64,000 bases of DNA from DAISVY01 sp036826635. GTDB taxonomy: Bacteria > Zixibacteria > MSB-5A5 > GN15 > FEB-12. The stretch spans positions 62,001-126,000 of the forward strand of contig DAISVY010000005.1 in NCBI GenBank assembly GCA_036826635.1, written 5' to 3'. Shown piece by piece: positions 42,747 through 51,667 of the stretch; the stretch's first letter is position 1; every line of letters begins with the position of its first letter. Position numbers and translations under genes: made by a program. The notes under the pieces were generated by a model. The model was not told the DNA's origin and ran no database searches. It saw only the letters and a program-made list of their open reading frames with translations.

Positions 42747-44234
42747 ATGTCCGGAAAACGCTTTGTGGTGGTTTCAAATCGTTTACCGGTGGCTATTTAC
42801 AAAGAAGACGACATTTGGAAGATAAAGCCCAGCCCCGGCGGTTTGGTTACCGCTCTGGTGCCGACCATGCGTCAGGCTCAGGGTCTCTGGATAGGTTGGC
42901 CCGGCTGTACGCCGGAAGCCCCGGCGGAGAAATTGTTGAGCGAGCTGGAGAATCGCGACTATGACCTCAAGCCGGTCCTCCTGACCGAGGAAGAGGTCCG
43001 GCGCTACTATCGTGGTTTTGCCAACCAGAGTCTCTGGCCGCTCTTTCATGATCTCCTCGGCCAGTTTTCCTTCGATACTCAGAACTGGCTGACCTATGTC
43101 GACGTCAACCGAAAATTCGCCGAGGTGGTGGTCGGCTCGGTCGATCCGGAAAGTTTTATCTGGGTTCATGATTATCAACTGATTCTTGTCGGTCGCTATT
43201 TGCGGGAATTGGGATTCCACCGACAGTTGAGTTTCTTTTTGCATATTCCGTTTCCCTCGCCCGATCTTTTCCAGCGCATGCCAGTCGGCCGGGAGCTTCT
43301 GGAAGCTCTTCTGGCGTATGATCACGTTGGTTTTCAAACGGCCCGGGATCGGCGCAATTTCATCCAGTGTCTCAAATGGTTCGTGCCGGAATCGCGCCGT
43401 CTGTCGTACCGGCGGGAATCGTTCGTGCATTTCGAGGGACGGGATGTCAGCGTCGGGTATTATCCCATTTCCATCAATTACAAGGAGTTCAACGACGGGG
43501 CAAAAGACCAGCGAGTGGCCGAAGCCAGTTGGTACCTTCACGAAAACGTCCACAGTGATATCCTCGTGCTCGGTCTGGACCGGCTTGACTATACCAAGGG
43601 AATTCCCGAACGGTTTCTGGCTTTCGAGCGGACGCTGGAGAAGTACGAAGAGCTATGCGGTAAAATATCACTGATCCAGGTGGTTATCCCCAGTCGGGTG
43701 AATGTCTCCGAATATCAGGATCTCAAGAACGAACTGGACAGTCTGGCCGGACGGATCAACGGTCGGTTTTCACGCCACGGCTGGATTCCCATTATTTACC
43801 ATTTTCATGATCTGGAGCGTATTCAGCTTCTGGCCCACTATCGGGCCTGCGAGATTGCGCTTGTTACGCCTCTTCGTGACGGCATGAATCTGGTGGCCAA
43901 GGAATACTGCGCCGCCCAGGTGGATAACAAAGGGGTGCTTATTCTATCCCAGTTTGCCGGAGCGGTGCATCAGTTGTCCAAGGGGGCACTGGTGGTTAAT
44001 CCGTACGATATCGACGGGACCGCCGATGCCATCTACGCGGCGTGTATCATGAATCCCGAGGAGAGAGAGCGACGCATGAAACTATTGCGAACGGAAGTCC
44101 GTCGCACCGATGTCCGTCGCTGGGTCAGGCGGTTTATGGACGCACGGCGGTTCAATCATTCCGAAAAGCCGGGTGATACTCTTCCCGGTCAGAATACCGA
44201 ACGGGACACCGGGATAGTAACCGGCCGCGATTGA
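42747..44234 (+). CDS. otsA: Trehalose-6-phosphate synthase (GT20)
   Basis: The 495-residue GT20 enzyme has the VVSNRLPVA start, the SPGGLVTAL segment, the acceptor motif WVHDYQL, HIPFPSPDLF and the donor-site PLRDGMNLVAKEY. It makes trehalose-6-phosphate from UDP- or ADP-glucose and glucose-6-phosphate. GAAGGGAG sits before ATG 42747. The YDHVGFQTARDRRNF region also resembles glucosylglycerol-phosphate synthase, so that activity is a possible alternative, but the adjacent otsB favours trehalose. A terminator follows at 44262. Confidence 0.9.
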   Translation: MSGKRFVVVSNRLPVAIYKEDDIWKIKPSPGGLVTALVPTMRQAQGLWIGWPGCTPEAPAEKLLSELENRDYDLKPVLLTEEEVRRYYRGFANQSLWPLFHDLLGQFSFDTQNWLTYVDVNRKFAEVVVGSVDPESFIWVHDYQLILVGRYLRELGFHRQLSFFLHIPFPSPDLFQRMPVGRELLEALLAYDHVGFQTARDRRNFIQCLKWFVPESRRLSYRRESFVHFEGRDVSVGYYPISINYKEFNDGAKDQRVAEASWYLHENVHSDILVLGLDRLDYTKGIPERFLAFERTLEKYEELCGKISLIQVVIPSRVNVSEYQDLKNELDSLAGRINGRFSRHGWIPIIYHFHDLERIQLLAHYRACEIALVTPLRDGMNLVAKEYCAAQVDNKGVLILSQFAGAVHQLSKGALVVNPYDIDGTADAIYAACIMNPEERERRMKLLRTEVRRTDVRRWVRRFMDARRFNHSEKPGDTLPGQNTERDTGIVTGRD

Positions 44235-44261
44235 GATTTTCCGTTAAAACCGAATATGCAA

Positions 44262-44296
44262 AGGCCCACCCAATCTTTAAGGATCAGGTGGGCTTT
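44262..44296. terminator. Terminator between convergent otsA and citF-like genes
   Basis: GCCCACC and GGTGGGC pair around a 16-nt loop, with T/C-rich sequence following on the plus strand and A-rich on the other. Confidence 0.65.
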
Positions 44297-44339
44297 CGCT
44301 GTCCGATATGCCGCTTTGGCCGTTTTTCGGCAATGTTTT

Positions 44340-45908
44340 TTATGAAGCGGCTTTTTTGATCGTGTCCAGAAGCGTGCCGTCGCGCCATTCGATGATGTGC
44401 ACTACTTCGTCGGTCGTCTCTGCCGGTGGCGGAGTGGTTCCGAATTCGGCCGCTTTCTCCAGCGATTTCTGATGCAGCTCCTCGATTGAAACCAGGTTGA
44501 CGCCAAACTCGCCGGCTTTTTCGATGATGTTGTTTTTATAGCTGCTGGTACTGTTTGGATTGACCGCCACGTAGTTTTCAGTGACCACCACATCGACCAC
44601 TTCTCCCGGCGTGGTGCGCGTGTATACTTTATCGACCACTTTGGGGAAGCCCTTGCCGTTCTTGCCCGTGGCCAGAGGCAGGAATATGATCGTCAGGTCG
44701 GCCCCGGCCGCCACGTCCTGGCCGCCGCCGATGCCACCGATGATCCTTCCGCCCGCGCAGACGGTATTGAGGTTGAATTCCAGGTCAACCTCCAGAGCCG
44801 AAAGCACGGCCAGGTCGAGCATGTTGACGGCGGATTCTTTGTTGGCTATCGAGGCATAGTAGGCTGTCGTTATTTCGTGGTGCCCGGGATGATTACGGAA
44901 CGAGTGGAAAACTTTGGGCGAGGGTTCGAAAAGCTGTCCATGCATGAGATTCCGCACCGTGCCTTCTTCGAGCATGTCCACGTGCAGCGAAGTGATTCCG
45001 CCGATAGAGAAGTTGGCCTGTATTCGGCTTTCTTTGAGCATCTGGCGGATATTTTCCAGCACAATCAGTCCGGCGCCACTGCCGACCTGAAAAGCGAAGT
45101 TGTCCTGAACCACCCCGGCCGCCCGGGCCACCCGGGTGACGTTTTCGGCGACCATGGCGTTGAAGGGATTGGAGCGAGCCTTGGCTATGTCAAGCGTCCC
45201 GGAACCGATTCCGGCCGACAGACCGGGGGCTTCGAAAGGAACCACGAAATCGACGGTTTCCATCGAAATCGGAGTAGGCATGATTATTCTGTCGCTCACC
45301 GTACCGGCCAGCAGGCAGACGTATTCGGCATATTCGGCGTCGGCACTGAACAGACCAACCGGCCCGCACAGTTCTTCTTCCTTGCCCATTACACCGTTGG
45401 CGTTACCATGGATGTCGGCAATCGGCACGGGACCGAAAGCCACTTTTACCGAGACCTCGCCGGTTTGCAGTTTGCGCACACGGTTGCCGTGGGAGTAACC
45501 TATTGAAACCCACGGAAGCAGTTCTCCCTTGACCACGTAGCTGCCCATTTTGCGATAGACATTACCGTAGATGCCGCCTATCACGCCGTCGCGAACCGCC
45601 TCGATCAACCAGGGGTCAGTGTTGTCGAACAGGGCGTTGCCGTAGAGCTTGATATCTTTTTTCCCGTGCTCGCGGAGTTTGTCGACAATCGCTTTGAGGC
45701 CATTGTCGCCGGTGCGGTAGTAGTGCGGATACGATATCGTGTCGCCGTCGGCTATTACTTCCATGACCTGATCGAGCGTGGTCGTTTTGTTCTTGCGGTG
45801 AGGGATGCGGCGGGCTATGCTGTGCCCCACCAGGCGACCGGAGTATGCCCGCTCACTGAAAGCCTTTTCAAAAGGCTGATATTCTTTGCCGTTGAATGTC
45901 ATGCCCAT
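44340..45908 (-). CDS. citF: Citrate lyase alpha subunit-like CoA-transferase
   Basis: The 522-residue protein has the CitF pattern throughout: SYPHYYRTGDNGLKAIVDKL, VSIGYSHGNRVRKLQTGE, IVGGIGGGQDV-like (IIGGIGGGQDVAAGAD) and a C-terminal VVVTENYVAVNP followed by EYRDGT-like EWRDGTLLDTI. CitF transfers the acyl-carrier-bound group between citrate and acetyl on the carrier protein CitD. Neither citD, citE nor a citrate transporter is in the neighbourhood, so this may be an orphan CoA-transferase with another substrate. ATG 45908 follows AAAGGATAAC. Confidence 0.82.
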   Translation of the reverse strand: MGMTFNGKEYQPFEKAFSERAYSGRLVGHSIARRIPHRKNKTTTLDQVMEVIADGDTISYPHYYRTGDNGLKAIVDKLREHGKKDIKLYGNALFDNTDPWLIEAVRDGVIGGIYGNVYRKMGSYVVKGELLPWVSIGYSHGNRVRKLQTGEVSVKVAFGPVPIADIHGNANGVMGKEEELCGPVGLFSADAEYAEYVCLLAGTVSDRIIMPTPISMETVDFVVPFEAPGLSAGIGSGTLDIAKARSNPFNAMVAENVTRVARAAGVVQDNFAFQVGSGAGLIVLENIRQMLKESRIQANFSIGGITSLHVDMLEEGTVRNLMHGQLFEPSPKVFHSFRNHPGHHEITTAYYASIANKESAVNMLDLAVLSALEVDLEFNLNTVCAGGRIIGGIGGGQDVAAGADLTIIFLPLATGKNGKGFPKVVDKVYTRTTPGEVVDVVVTENYVAVNPNSTSSYKNNIIEKAGEFGVNLVSIEELHQKSLEKAAEFGTTPPPAETTDEVVHIIEWRDGTLLDTIKKAAS

Positions 45909-46024
45909 CTGATGTTATCCTTTCCCAAATCTCGCTTATGGGTACATTCCGCTTCAATGATGATACTATACTCCCGCCTCGTTTGGGGCAAGCGGAATCG
46001 GCTTTTAGCCGTGCCGGACGCGGC

Positions 46025-47017
46025 TCAATCTTCACTTACGACAATTACCGCCGCTCCCGTAAAACGCCCCTCGCGGAGATCATCAAGCGCTTCGTTGGCT
46101 TTCTCCAGCGGGTAGGGATGAACCTCTGTTCGCACCGGAACCTTCGGAGCCAGAGCAAGGAACTCCTCACCGTCGCGACGGGTCAGGTTGGCTACCGACC
46201 GTACCACCCGCTCTTCCCAGAGGATGGAGTAAGGGAAAGAGGGGATATCGCTCATGTATATCCCGGCGCACACAACCGTGCCGCCTTTGACAACCGCTCT
46301 CAGGGCGGTCGGAAGCAATTCCCCCACCGGGGCGAAAATGATCGCGGCATCAAGTTTCTCCGGCGGGGTTTCGGTTGAACTCCCGGCCCATACCGCTCCC
46401 AGGTTCCGCGCGAATGTCTGAGCGGCGGTGTCGCCCTCGCGGGTAAAAGCGTAGACCTGACGTTTCTGGTATCTTGCCACCTGAATCAGGATATGCGCCG
46501 CCGCTCCGAAACCGTAAAACCCCAGTCGTTCCCCGTCGCCGGCCATGCACAGCGAACGGTAGCCGATCAGCCCGGCGCAGAACAACGGGGCCGCCTGCAG
46601 GTCGGGGTAGCCCTGGGGTATGGGGAAACAAAAGCGGTGATCGGCAACGCAGTATTCGGCAAGACCGCCGTCGATTTGATATCCGGTGTAACGGGCTTCG
46701 TCGCACAGATTTTCCTGGCCGTTTCGGCAATAGCGACACTTTCCGCAACTGGCTCCCAGCCAGGGCACGCCTACCCGGTCACCGACGGAAAACTCGTTTA
46801 CGCCGCTCCCAAGTGCTTCTACCACGCCAACTATCTGATGGCCCGGTACGATAGGCAGTTTGGGGTCGGTAAGGTCGCCGTCGACCACGTGCAGGTCGGT
46901 TCGGCAGACCCCGCACATCCGTACTTTGATAAGGACCTGATTGTCTCCCGGTGAGGGCTTCGGCAGTTCCACGGCTTTGAGACGCTGTCCGGGTTTTTCA
47001 AGAATCATAGCTTTCAT
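46025..47017 (-). CDS. Zinc-dependent alcohol dehydrogenase (MDR family)
   Basis: This 330-residue enzyme has the MDR layout: catalytic-zinc Cys in MCGVCRTDLH, His in PGHQIVGVVE, the structural-zinc loop with Cys in CGKCRYCRNGQENLC, and a Rossmann stretch GFYGFGAAAHILIQVA. LGVPWLGASC is the class seen in propanol-preferring AdhA/AdhP. It oxidises primary alcohols with NAD+; the substrate is unproved. It is 116 nt downstream of the citF-like gene on the same strand but with no clear shared pathway. The gap between the two may hold a promoter. Confidence 0.88.
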   Translation of the reverse strand: MKAMILEKPGQRLKAVELPKPSPGDNQVLIKVRMCGVCRTDLHVVDGDLTDPKLPIVPGHQIVGVVEALGSGVNEFSVGDRVGVPWLGASCGKCRYCRNGQENLCDEARYTGYQIDGGLAEYCVADHRFCFPIPQGYPDLQAAPLFCAGLIGYRSLCMAGDGERLGFYGFGAAAHILIQVARYQKRQVYAFTREGDTAAQTFARNLGAVWAGSSTETPPEKLDAAIIFAPVGELLPTALRAVVKGGTVVCAGIYMSDIPSFPYSILWEERVVRSVANLTRRDGEEFLALAPKVPVRTEVHPYPLEKANEALDDLREGRFTGAAVIVVSED

Positions 47018-47201
47018 GGCAATTCCCGACGATTAGGGGGACTTAAAATATTCTTATGAAGGTGGAGCAAGCCGGTGGCCTTGTCAAGTGGCAGATGGAA
47101 GTATCGGTTTTCTGTTGTCGGCACTTTCTTGACAGCGGGGTTGGTTGGGTCTATCTTCTGTCGGTTATCCCATCATACGCTCAGTCGGGAGGAAAGACGT
47201 T

Positions 47202-48749
47202 TTGCTTAAACGGGCATCGCTTGTTCTGTGTTTTCTGTCAATGTTCCTGCCGGTAGCCGGGCCGACAGCGGCCGATGACAGTCCGGCTATGATAGCACTG
47301 GAAGAACTGATCGATTCGGCCCGCGCTCTGGAAGCGGCGGTATATGCGCCCGGAGCGTTTGAAAAAGCCGAGAAGAAACTTCAGGAAGCCCGGCGGGCGG
47401 CGGAACAGGAAAAGAAACCGGAGAAGATCGGCGGATTGATCGCCGAGTCGCGAGAGTATGCGGAAAGCGCTCTCAAGGCTACCGATCTGGCCAAATTGAC
47501 CCTTTCGGAATATATCCAGATTCGGCAGAAAGCTCTTCAGGCCGAGGCCCCGGAACTGGTTCCGGAGTTGTGGAACATTGCCGAGAAGCAGTTTCTCAAG
47601 GCGACCGACAAAGTCGAGGCGGGTAAGGTCAAGGATGGTTTGAGCGAGGCCGGTAAAGCCATGCCGTTGTTCGATACGGCCGAGATGGAGGCTGTCCGGG
47701 TCGCCGTGCTGGGGAAGGCCGATAAACTGATTGCTATGGCGGTTGCCGACGAAGCCGAAAAATATGCCCTTACCACGCTCGACCGAGCCCGCAATGCCCG
47801 GTCGCGCGCCGACGGTCTTCTGGTGCAGGATCGGTACAACCGAACCACGGCCGTGGAGGAGGCCACGCTGGCCGAATATGAGGCCCGCCATGCTTCTACA
47901 CTGGCCAAAACCGTCCGCTCACTGGAGCGTAACGATCAGGCCTGGGAACGGCTGATGCTCGTATATGAAATCCAGATGCAGCGGGTGGCCGACGAACTGG
48001 GTATCGAAACTCTGCCCTTCGACGCCGGTCCGCTCAAGGCGGCCGACAGCGTGGCCTCGGCTATTGTGGCATTGAAGGGTCAGCGGACGGCTCTTCGGGA
48101 TACTCTGCAAATGCTGGCTGACCGACTGACCGCCACGATGAACAAAACCGGGTATCCGTCGGCCGAAACCGACCCGCTGAAATTATCCGAGGTTCTTGAT
48201 GCAAAAGTCGCGGAACTGGTGACCACGAAGGAAGAACTGACCTACGACATGGCTACCCAGCAGGAACAGCTTGATGAACTTGAAAAGCAACATGACAAGG
48301 TTTCCGGTGAACTGGGCAAACGGCTGGAAAAAGAAGAGAAAGTGCGCATGGCGCGCTCGATGATCGGGCCGACCGAAGGGGAAGTGTTGTTCTCGCCGTC
48401 GGACGATATCATCCTGCGTCTGTTCGGACTGTCTTTTCAATCCGGTTCCAGTCAGATAACCGAGGAACACGTTGATCTGCTTGACAAAGTCGGTAAAGTG
48501 ATTTTGATGTTCAAGGATTCGAAGCTGGTAGTCGAGGGACATACCGACAATGTCGGCGATGCCGCGACCAACAAACGGCTTTCCGAGGACCGTGCCTACG
48601 CTGTAATGCAATATCTTCGGCAGGCGGTGGCTGTATCCGCCGAACGGATATCATCGGTCGGTTACGGTTCGGAGAAACCGATTGCGTCCAACGAGAGTGC
48701 CTCCGGTCGGGCCAAAAACCGCCGCATCGACATCCTGATTTTGCAATAG
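47202..48749 (+). CDS. OmpA-family protein with long coiled-coil region
   Basis: The 515-residue protein begins at TTG 47202, 10 nt after GGGAGGAAAG, and has a signal peptide (SLVLCFLSMFLPVAGPTAA). Residues about 25-390 are Ala/Glu/Lys/Leu-rich and form long coiled coils (KAEKKLQEARRAAEQEKK). The last about 125 residues are an OmpA-like peptidoglycan-binding domain with GHTDNVGDAATNKRLSEDRA and GYGSEKPIASN. The family anchors envelope structures to the cell wall. It has no beta-barrel. There is no neighbour with an obvious functional link. Confidence 0.85.
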   Translation: MLKRASLVLCFLSMFLPVAGPTAADDSPAMIALEELIDSARALEAAVYAPGAFEKAEKKLQEARRAAEQEKKPEKIGGLIAESREYAESALKATDLAKLTLSEYIQIRQKALQAEAPELVPELWNIAEKQFLKATDKVEAGKVKDGLSEAGKAMPLFDTAEMEAVRVAVLGKADKLIAMAVADEAEKYALTTLDRARNARSRADGLLVQDRYNRTTAVEEATLAEYEARHASTLAKTVRSLERNDQAWERLMLVYEIQMQRVADELGIETLPFDAGPLKAADSVASAIVALKGQRTALRDTLQMLADRLTATMNKTGYPSAETDPLKLSEVLDAKVAELVTTKEELTYDMATQQEQLDELEKQHDKVSGELGKRLEKEEKVRMARSMIGPTEGEVLFSPSDDIILRLFGLSFQSGSSQITEEHVDLLDKVGKVILMFKDSKLVVEGHTDNVGDAATNKRLSEDRAYAVMQYLRQAVAVSAERISSVGYGSEKPIASNESASGRAKNRRIDILILQ

Positions 48750-48801
48750 ACAGGACTCGTCGGCTGCTGAATTTCATGGGTCTGCGAACCGGTTTCAGTT
48801 T

Positions 48802-48851
48802 TTGACTTGACCAAGTTACCCAAATTAGGTACGTTTATACCCTAAATGGGT
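48802..48851 (+). promoter_or_regulatory. Palindromic operator over promoter and start codon of the MNT gene
   Basis: Left arm ACCCAAATTAGGTA (48818-48831) and right arm TACCCTAAATGGGT (48838-48851) form an imperfect inverted repeat that covers a -10-like TTATAC and the ATG at 48846. A TTGACTTGACC stretch at 48802-48812 is a likely -35 region. Binding of a wHTH dimer would block expression, as in many autoregulated toxin-antitoxin loci. Confidence 0.55.
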
Positions 48852-49454
48852 ACGAAGACATCAGACATGACGGCCGCGCTTTTTCCGGGGACAAAGCGCA
48901 AGATTTTGGCCTTATTTTTTCTTAATCCTGACCAGCAGTACTACTTCTCGGAAGTGGTTCGTCTTACAGGAACACGTCAGGGTGTGGTTCAGCGTGAGTT
49001 ACAGACTCTGACGCAAGCGGGAATTCTTAATTCTGAAAAGCGGGGTCGACAGAAGTACTACGCGGTGAATGCGACCAATCCGATTTTTCCGGATTTGCGG
49101 AATATCGTTTTTAAGACGTTTGGTATGATTGCTCAGATCAGAGAAGCATTGAAGTCTTTGGATAAGAAAATCAAAGTCGCTTTCATTTACGGATCTTTTG
49201 CCAGAAGTGAAGAGACAGCGTGTAGCGACATTGATCTTCTTGTTATCGGTCGTGTCTCGCTTGAGCAGATTGTTGCGGCTCTTAGCAAAGTTGAAAGTGC
49301 TATTAGGCGAGAGATAAACCCGAACCTGTTTTCGGAAATCGAATTCAGAGAGAAACTGTCTGCAAAGAACCATTTTGTTCGATCAGTTATGAAGTCGGAA
49401 AAGGAATTTATAATCGGGACAGAGGATGAGCTTAGAAGACTGGCTAAAGAATAA
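48846..49454 (+). CDS. MNT-type nucleotidyltransferase with N-terminal winged-HTH domain (antitoxin-type)
   Basis: This 202-residue protein has an N-terminal winged helix (residues 13-75: ILALFFLNPDQQYYFSEVVRLTG) and a minimal nucleotidyltransferase domain with G116-S117 and the acidic pair SDID (127-130) in FIYGSFARSEETACSDIDLLV. In MNT-HEPN systems the MNT partner adenylylates and inactivates the HEPN toxin. The next gene encodes the HEPN partner and overlaps by 29 nt. The ATG has no Shine-Dalgarno and follows a -10-like TTATAC by 5 nt, inside a palindrome. The winged helix suggests autorepression. Confidence 0.88.
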   Translation: MGTKTSDMTAALFPGTKRKILALFFLNPDQQYYFSEVVRLTGTRQGVVQRELQTLTQAGILNSEKRGRQKYYAVNATNPIFPDLRNIVFKTFGMIAQIREALKSLDKKIKVAFIYGSFARSEETACSDIDLLVIGRVSLEQIVAALSKVESAIRREINPNLFSEIEFREKLSAKNHFVRSVMKSEKEFIIGTEDELRRLAKE

Positions 49455-49869
49455 GTGGCTCCGTGCTCATGAAACGAGTGCTGAGGAGATAGGAGCGCTG
49501 TTAGGATCAGCCGAGGAAGATCTTCGTAGCGCCGAAATCGAAGGTATTGCCGCTGGCTGGAAACTCAATATGGCTTACACCGCGGCTTTGCGGTATGCCC
49601 GAGCTGCGCTTTATGCCTGTGGTTATCGACCGGGGCGTGAGCGTGAACATGAGCGGACGATAGATTCTCTCGGTTACACCATCTCTTCTGTTCGTACTGA
49701 GACAATCAGGCTACTCCATAAAATCAGGAAGATGCGCCACACTGCTACGTACGATTCAGTGGATATGATTTCGGATACCGAAGCAGATGCAGCGGTCAGA
49801 GCCGCTGTTGATGTCGGGCGTCTTGTCATTGACTGGCTCAAGACGAATCATCCGGAAGTGATGAAGTGA
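49426..49869 (+). CDS. HEPN-domain toxin-type protein, partner of MNT
   Basis: The 147-residue helical protein overlaps the MNT gene by 29 nt (ATG 49426). It shows the HEPN pattern with R101 and R104-H105 in IRKMRHTATYD and a Tyr four residues on, as in MNT-linked HEPN proteins that are adenylylated on that Tyr. Residues 40-70 (AAGWKLNMAYTAALRYARAALYACGYRP) match the first helices of the fold. HEPN proteins cut RNA or tRNA when free of the MNT partner. Low GC relative to neighbours suggests acquisition. Confidence 0.85.
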   Translation: MSLEDWLKNKWLRAHETSAEEIGALLGSAEEDLRSAEIEGIAAGWKLNMAYTAALRYARAALYACGYRPGREREHERTIDSLGYTISSVRTETIRLLHKIRKMRHTATYDSVDMISDTEADAAVRAAVDVGRLVIDWLKTNHPEVMK

Positions 49870-49911
49870 AGGTGTCGCTTCTGTATAGGAGCGGAGAAAG
49901 AGGGGGGCTAA

Positions 49912-50520
49912 ATGTCTGATAGTATTCATAAGAACTGTTCTGGCGCGTATCCTGATAGCAACAGGGTCTTCATGGCGTTTGGCCAAGTAGCATACGCTAT
50001 TCAGATTTTTGAAGCCGATTTGGTGACCTTGCTTATTATCCTGAAGAGAATTTCCCAAATGGAATGGCAACTAAAAACATCTCCGGAGTCTTTCTTGAGC
50101 CGAGAACTTGTGGCTACGTGGTGGCGACGAGAGGGTGAGCGTATACAGAGTAAACTTGTCAATCAGACACTGGGGCAACTCTTGAAAAATGAATTAAAGC
50201 AATGTCGTGAGGATTTCCAGAACGTTAGTGCAAATGTCGTCCCAGTCGATATTCTTGATACCATCAATGGTCTATTGGATACCTTACCGTTTGTGGCTTG
50301 GGAGGGAGCATTGGAGCGCAGAAACTACCTTGTTCATAGCTTCTTCTATGACGGTGATGATCAGCTTACTTGTGCGAAGGGGTGTCGCACGTTGCTGGAG
50401 GTGTTGGGAAAGGACAAGGAGCGTTTTGAGAAGCATGTTGTTGAAGTTCGGAACGCGATAGATTCTGCTATGGTAATTATGGAGTATAATGCAAAGACGC
50501 TCAACGGAAATACCGAGTGA
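49912..50520 (+). CDS. Helical protein with R-x4-H motif, function unknown
   Basis: This 202-residue protein follows the MNT-HEPN pair by 42 nt and is AT-richer than the surroundings. It is strongly helical and has R137-x4-H142 in ALERRNYLVHSFF, a form of the HEPN RNase motif where the residue after R is Asn, as in ERRNxLVH abortive-infection proteins. No nuclease partner motif is otherwise visible. It may form a second toxin or extend the neighbouring system. Family is not recognised; the HEPN call is inference. Confidence 0.6.
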   Translation: MSDSIHKNCSGAYPDSNRVFMAFGQVAYAIQIFEADLVTLLIILKRISQMEWQLKTSPESFLSRELVATWWRREGERIQSKLVNQTLGQLLKNELKQCREDFQNVSANVVPVDILDTINGLLDTLPFVAWEGALERRNYLVHSFFYDGDDQLTCAKGCRTLLEVLGKDKERFEKHVVEVRNAIDSAMVIMEYNAKTLNGNTE

Positions 50521-50712
50521 TTATCCGCTACTCCGTTTTGGCTACGGGGTGAGACATACCCCTGAAGGGCGATTCCAGCGGCAATTGCCGGTATGGCCGG
50601 ATCGTTCCCCGGGGTGAAGTTAATCGTTGACTCTTAAACTTGCAGTGACAAATTTTCGGTGGGGGTGAAGCGCTGATCGCGCCGGGGGTAATGTCAGACA
50701 TTTGAGGCGGAC

Positions 50713-51462
50713 ATGGGCAAGGTTTTAGGATTTGATATAGGCGGCTCGGCTATCAAGGCCGGGCAGGTGGATACGGCCGACGGGCGTCTGCTGGCAGAGC
50801 CGGAAAATATTCCGCTGCCGCGTTTTCCCAATCCGTCGGAGGTCCTGGACCGAATCAATTCGATTGTTCGCGGGTTGAACTGGACAGGACCGATAGGGGT
50901 GGGTTATCCGGGTGTTATCAAAGCCGGGCGGACGCTTTCGGCGGCTCATATGGATGACAGTTGGAGCGGGTTTGATTTTCTACCCCATTTGCGTTCACTG
51001 ACGCCCTCCGCCGTGGCGATAATCAACGACGCCGATGCGGCCGGATTGGCCGAGATGCGTTTCGGTGCCGGTCAGGATCGCAACCGGCCCGATGGCGGCA
51101 CCGTGCTGGTGGTTACGCTGGGTACCGGTATCGGCACGGCTTTCTTTCACGGCGGCCGGCTTTTTCCCAATACCGAATTCGGTCACGTGGAAATCGGGGG
51201 GTTCGAGGCCGAAGACCGGGCCGCGGCGGTGGTGCGGGTCAGTCAGAAACTGGACTGGCAGACCTGGGGGGGACGGGTGAATCGCTATCTTGAAGAAATG
51301 AATAAGCTGATTTCACCCGACAAAATCGTTTTGGGAGGCGGAGTCAGCGAGAACTTCTCGCATTTCAAAACCTATTTGACGGTTGGGGTGCCCGTTGTTC
51401 CGGCTGTTTTGGGCAATGCTGCCGGTCTGGTTGGTGCGGCCCTGGCGGTGGAATCTTCCTGA
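50713..51462 (+). CDS. ppgK: Polyphosphate/ROK-family glucokinase
   Basis: This 249-residue protein has the ROK-family nucleotide-binding loop GFDIGGSAIKAG, the catalytic Asp in IINDADAAGLAEMR, the DLGTG-type LVVTLGTGIGTAFF, and GHVEIGG. The short length and GGSAIKAG variant are typical of bacterial PpgK, which uses polyphosphate or ATP to phosphorylate glucose. It supplies glucose-6-phosphate to OtsA or glycolysis. The ATG lies 13 nt after a GAGG-containing stretch. It stands alone. Confidence 0.85.
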   Translation: MGKVLGFDIGGSAIKAGQVDTADGRLLAEPENIPLPRFPNPSEVLDRINSIVRGLNWTGPIGVGYPGVIKAGRTLSAAHMDDSWSGFDFLPHLRSLTPSAVAIINDADAAGLAEMRFGAGQDRNRPDGGTVLVVTLGTGIGTAFFHGGRLFPNTEFGHVEIGGFEAEDRAAAVVRVSQKLDWQTWGGRVNRYLEEMNKLISPDKIVLGGGVSENFSHFKTYLTVGVPVVPAVLGNAAGLVGAALAVESS

Positions 51463-51614
51463 CGGGAACAAATACCAAGTTCCATTGTTCTGAATCAAGC
51501 AAGCTGGAGAGGTTGCAAGGGCGTTAACTCTCGTCCTTGTGACGCTATTACCCCGATCCAGGCTCCGTTCTGACAAAGGAGTGGATCCGACACCGGGGTC
51601 TTTGGGGGCACACG

Positions 51615-51650
51615 AAAAACGCACCGGGTTTTCCGGTGCGTTTTTCTTTT
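51615..51650. terminator. Strong bidirectional terminator after ppgK
   Basis: AAAAACGCACCGG and CCGGTGCGTTTTT pair perfectly with a short loop. It sits between convergent ppgK and the prolyl oligopeptidase gene, with T-run on the right and A-run on the left. Confidence 0.9.
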
Positions 51651-51667
51651 AATCTCGGTTGTCTTTT

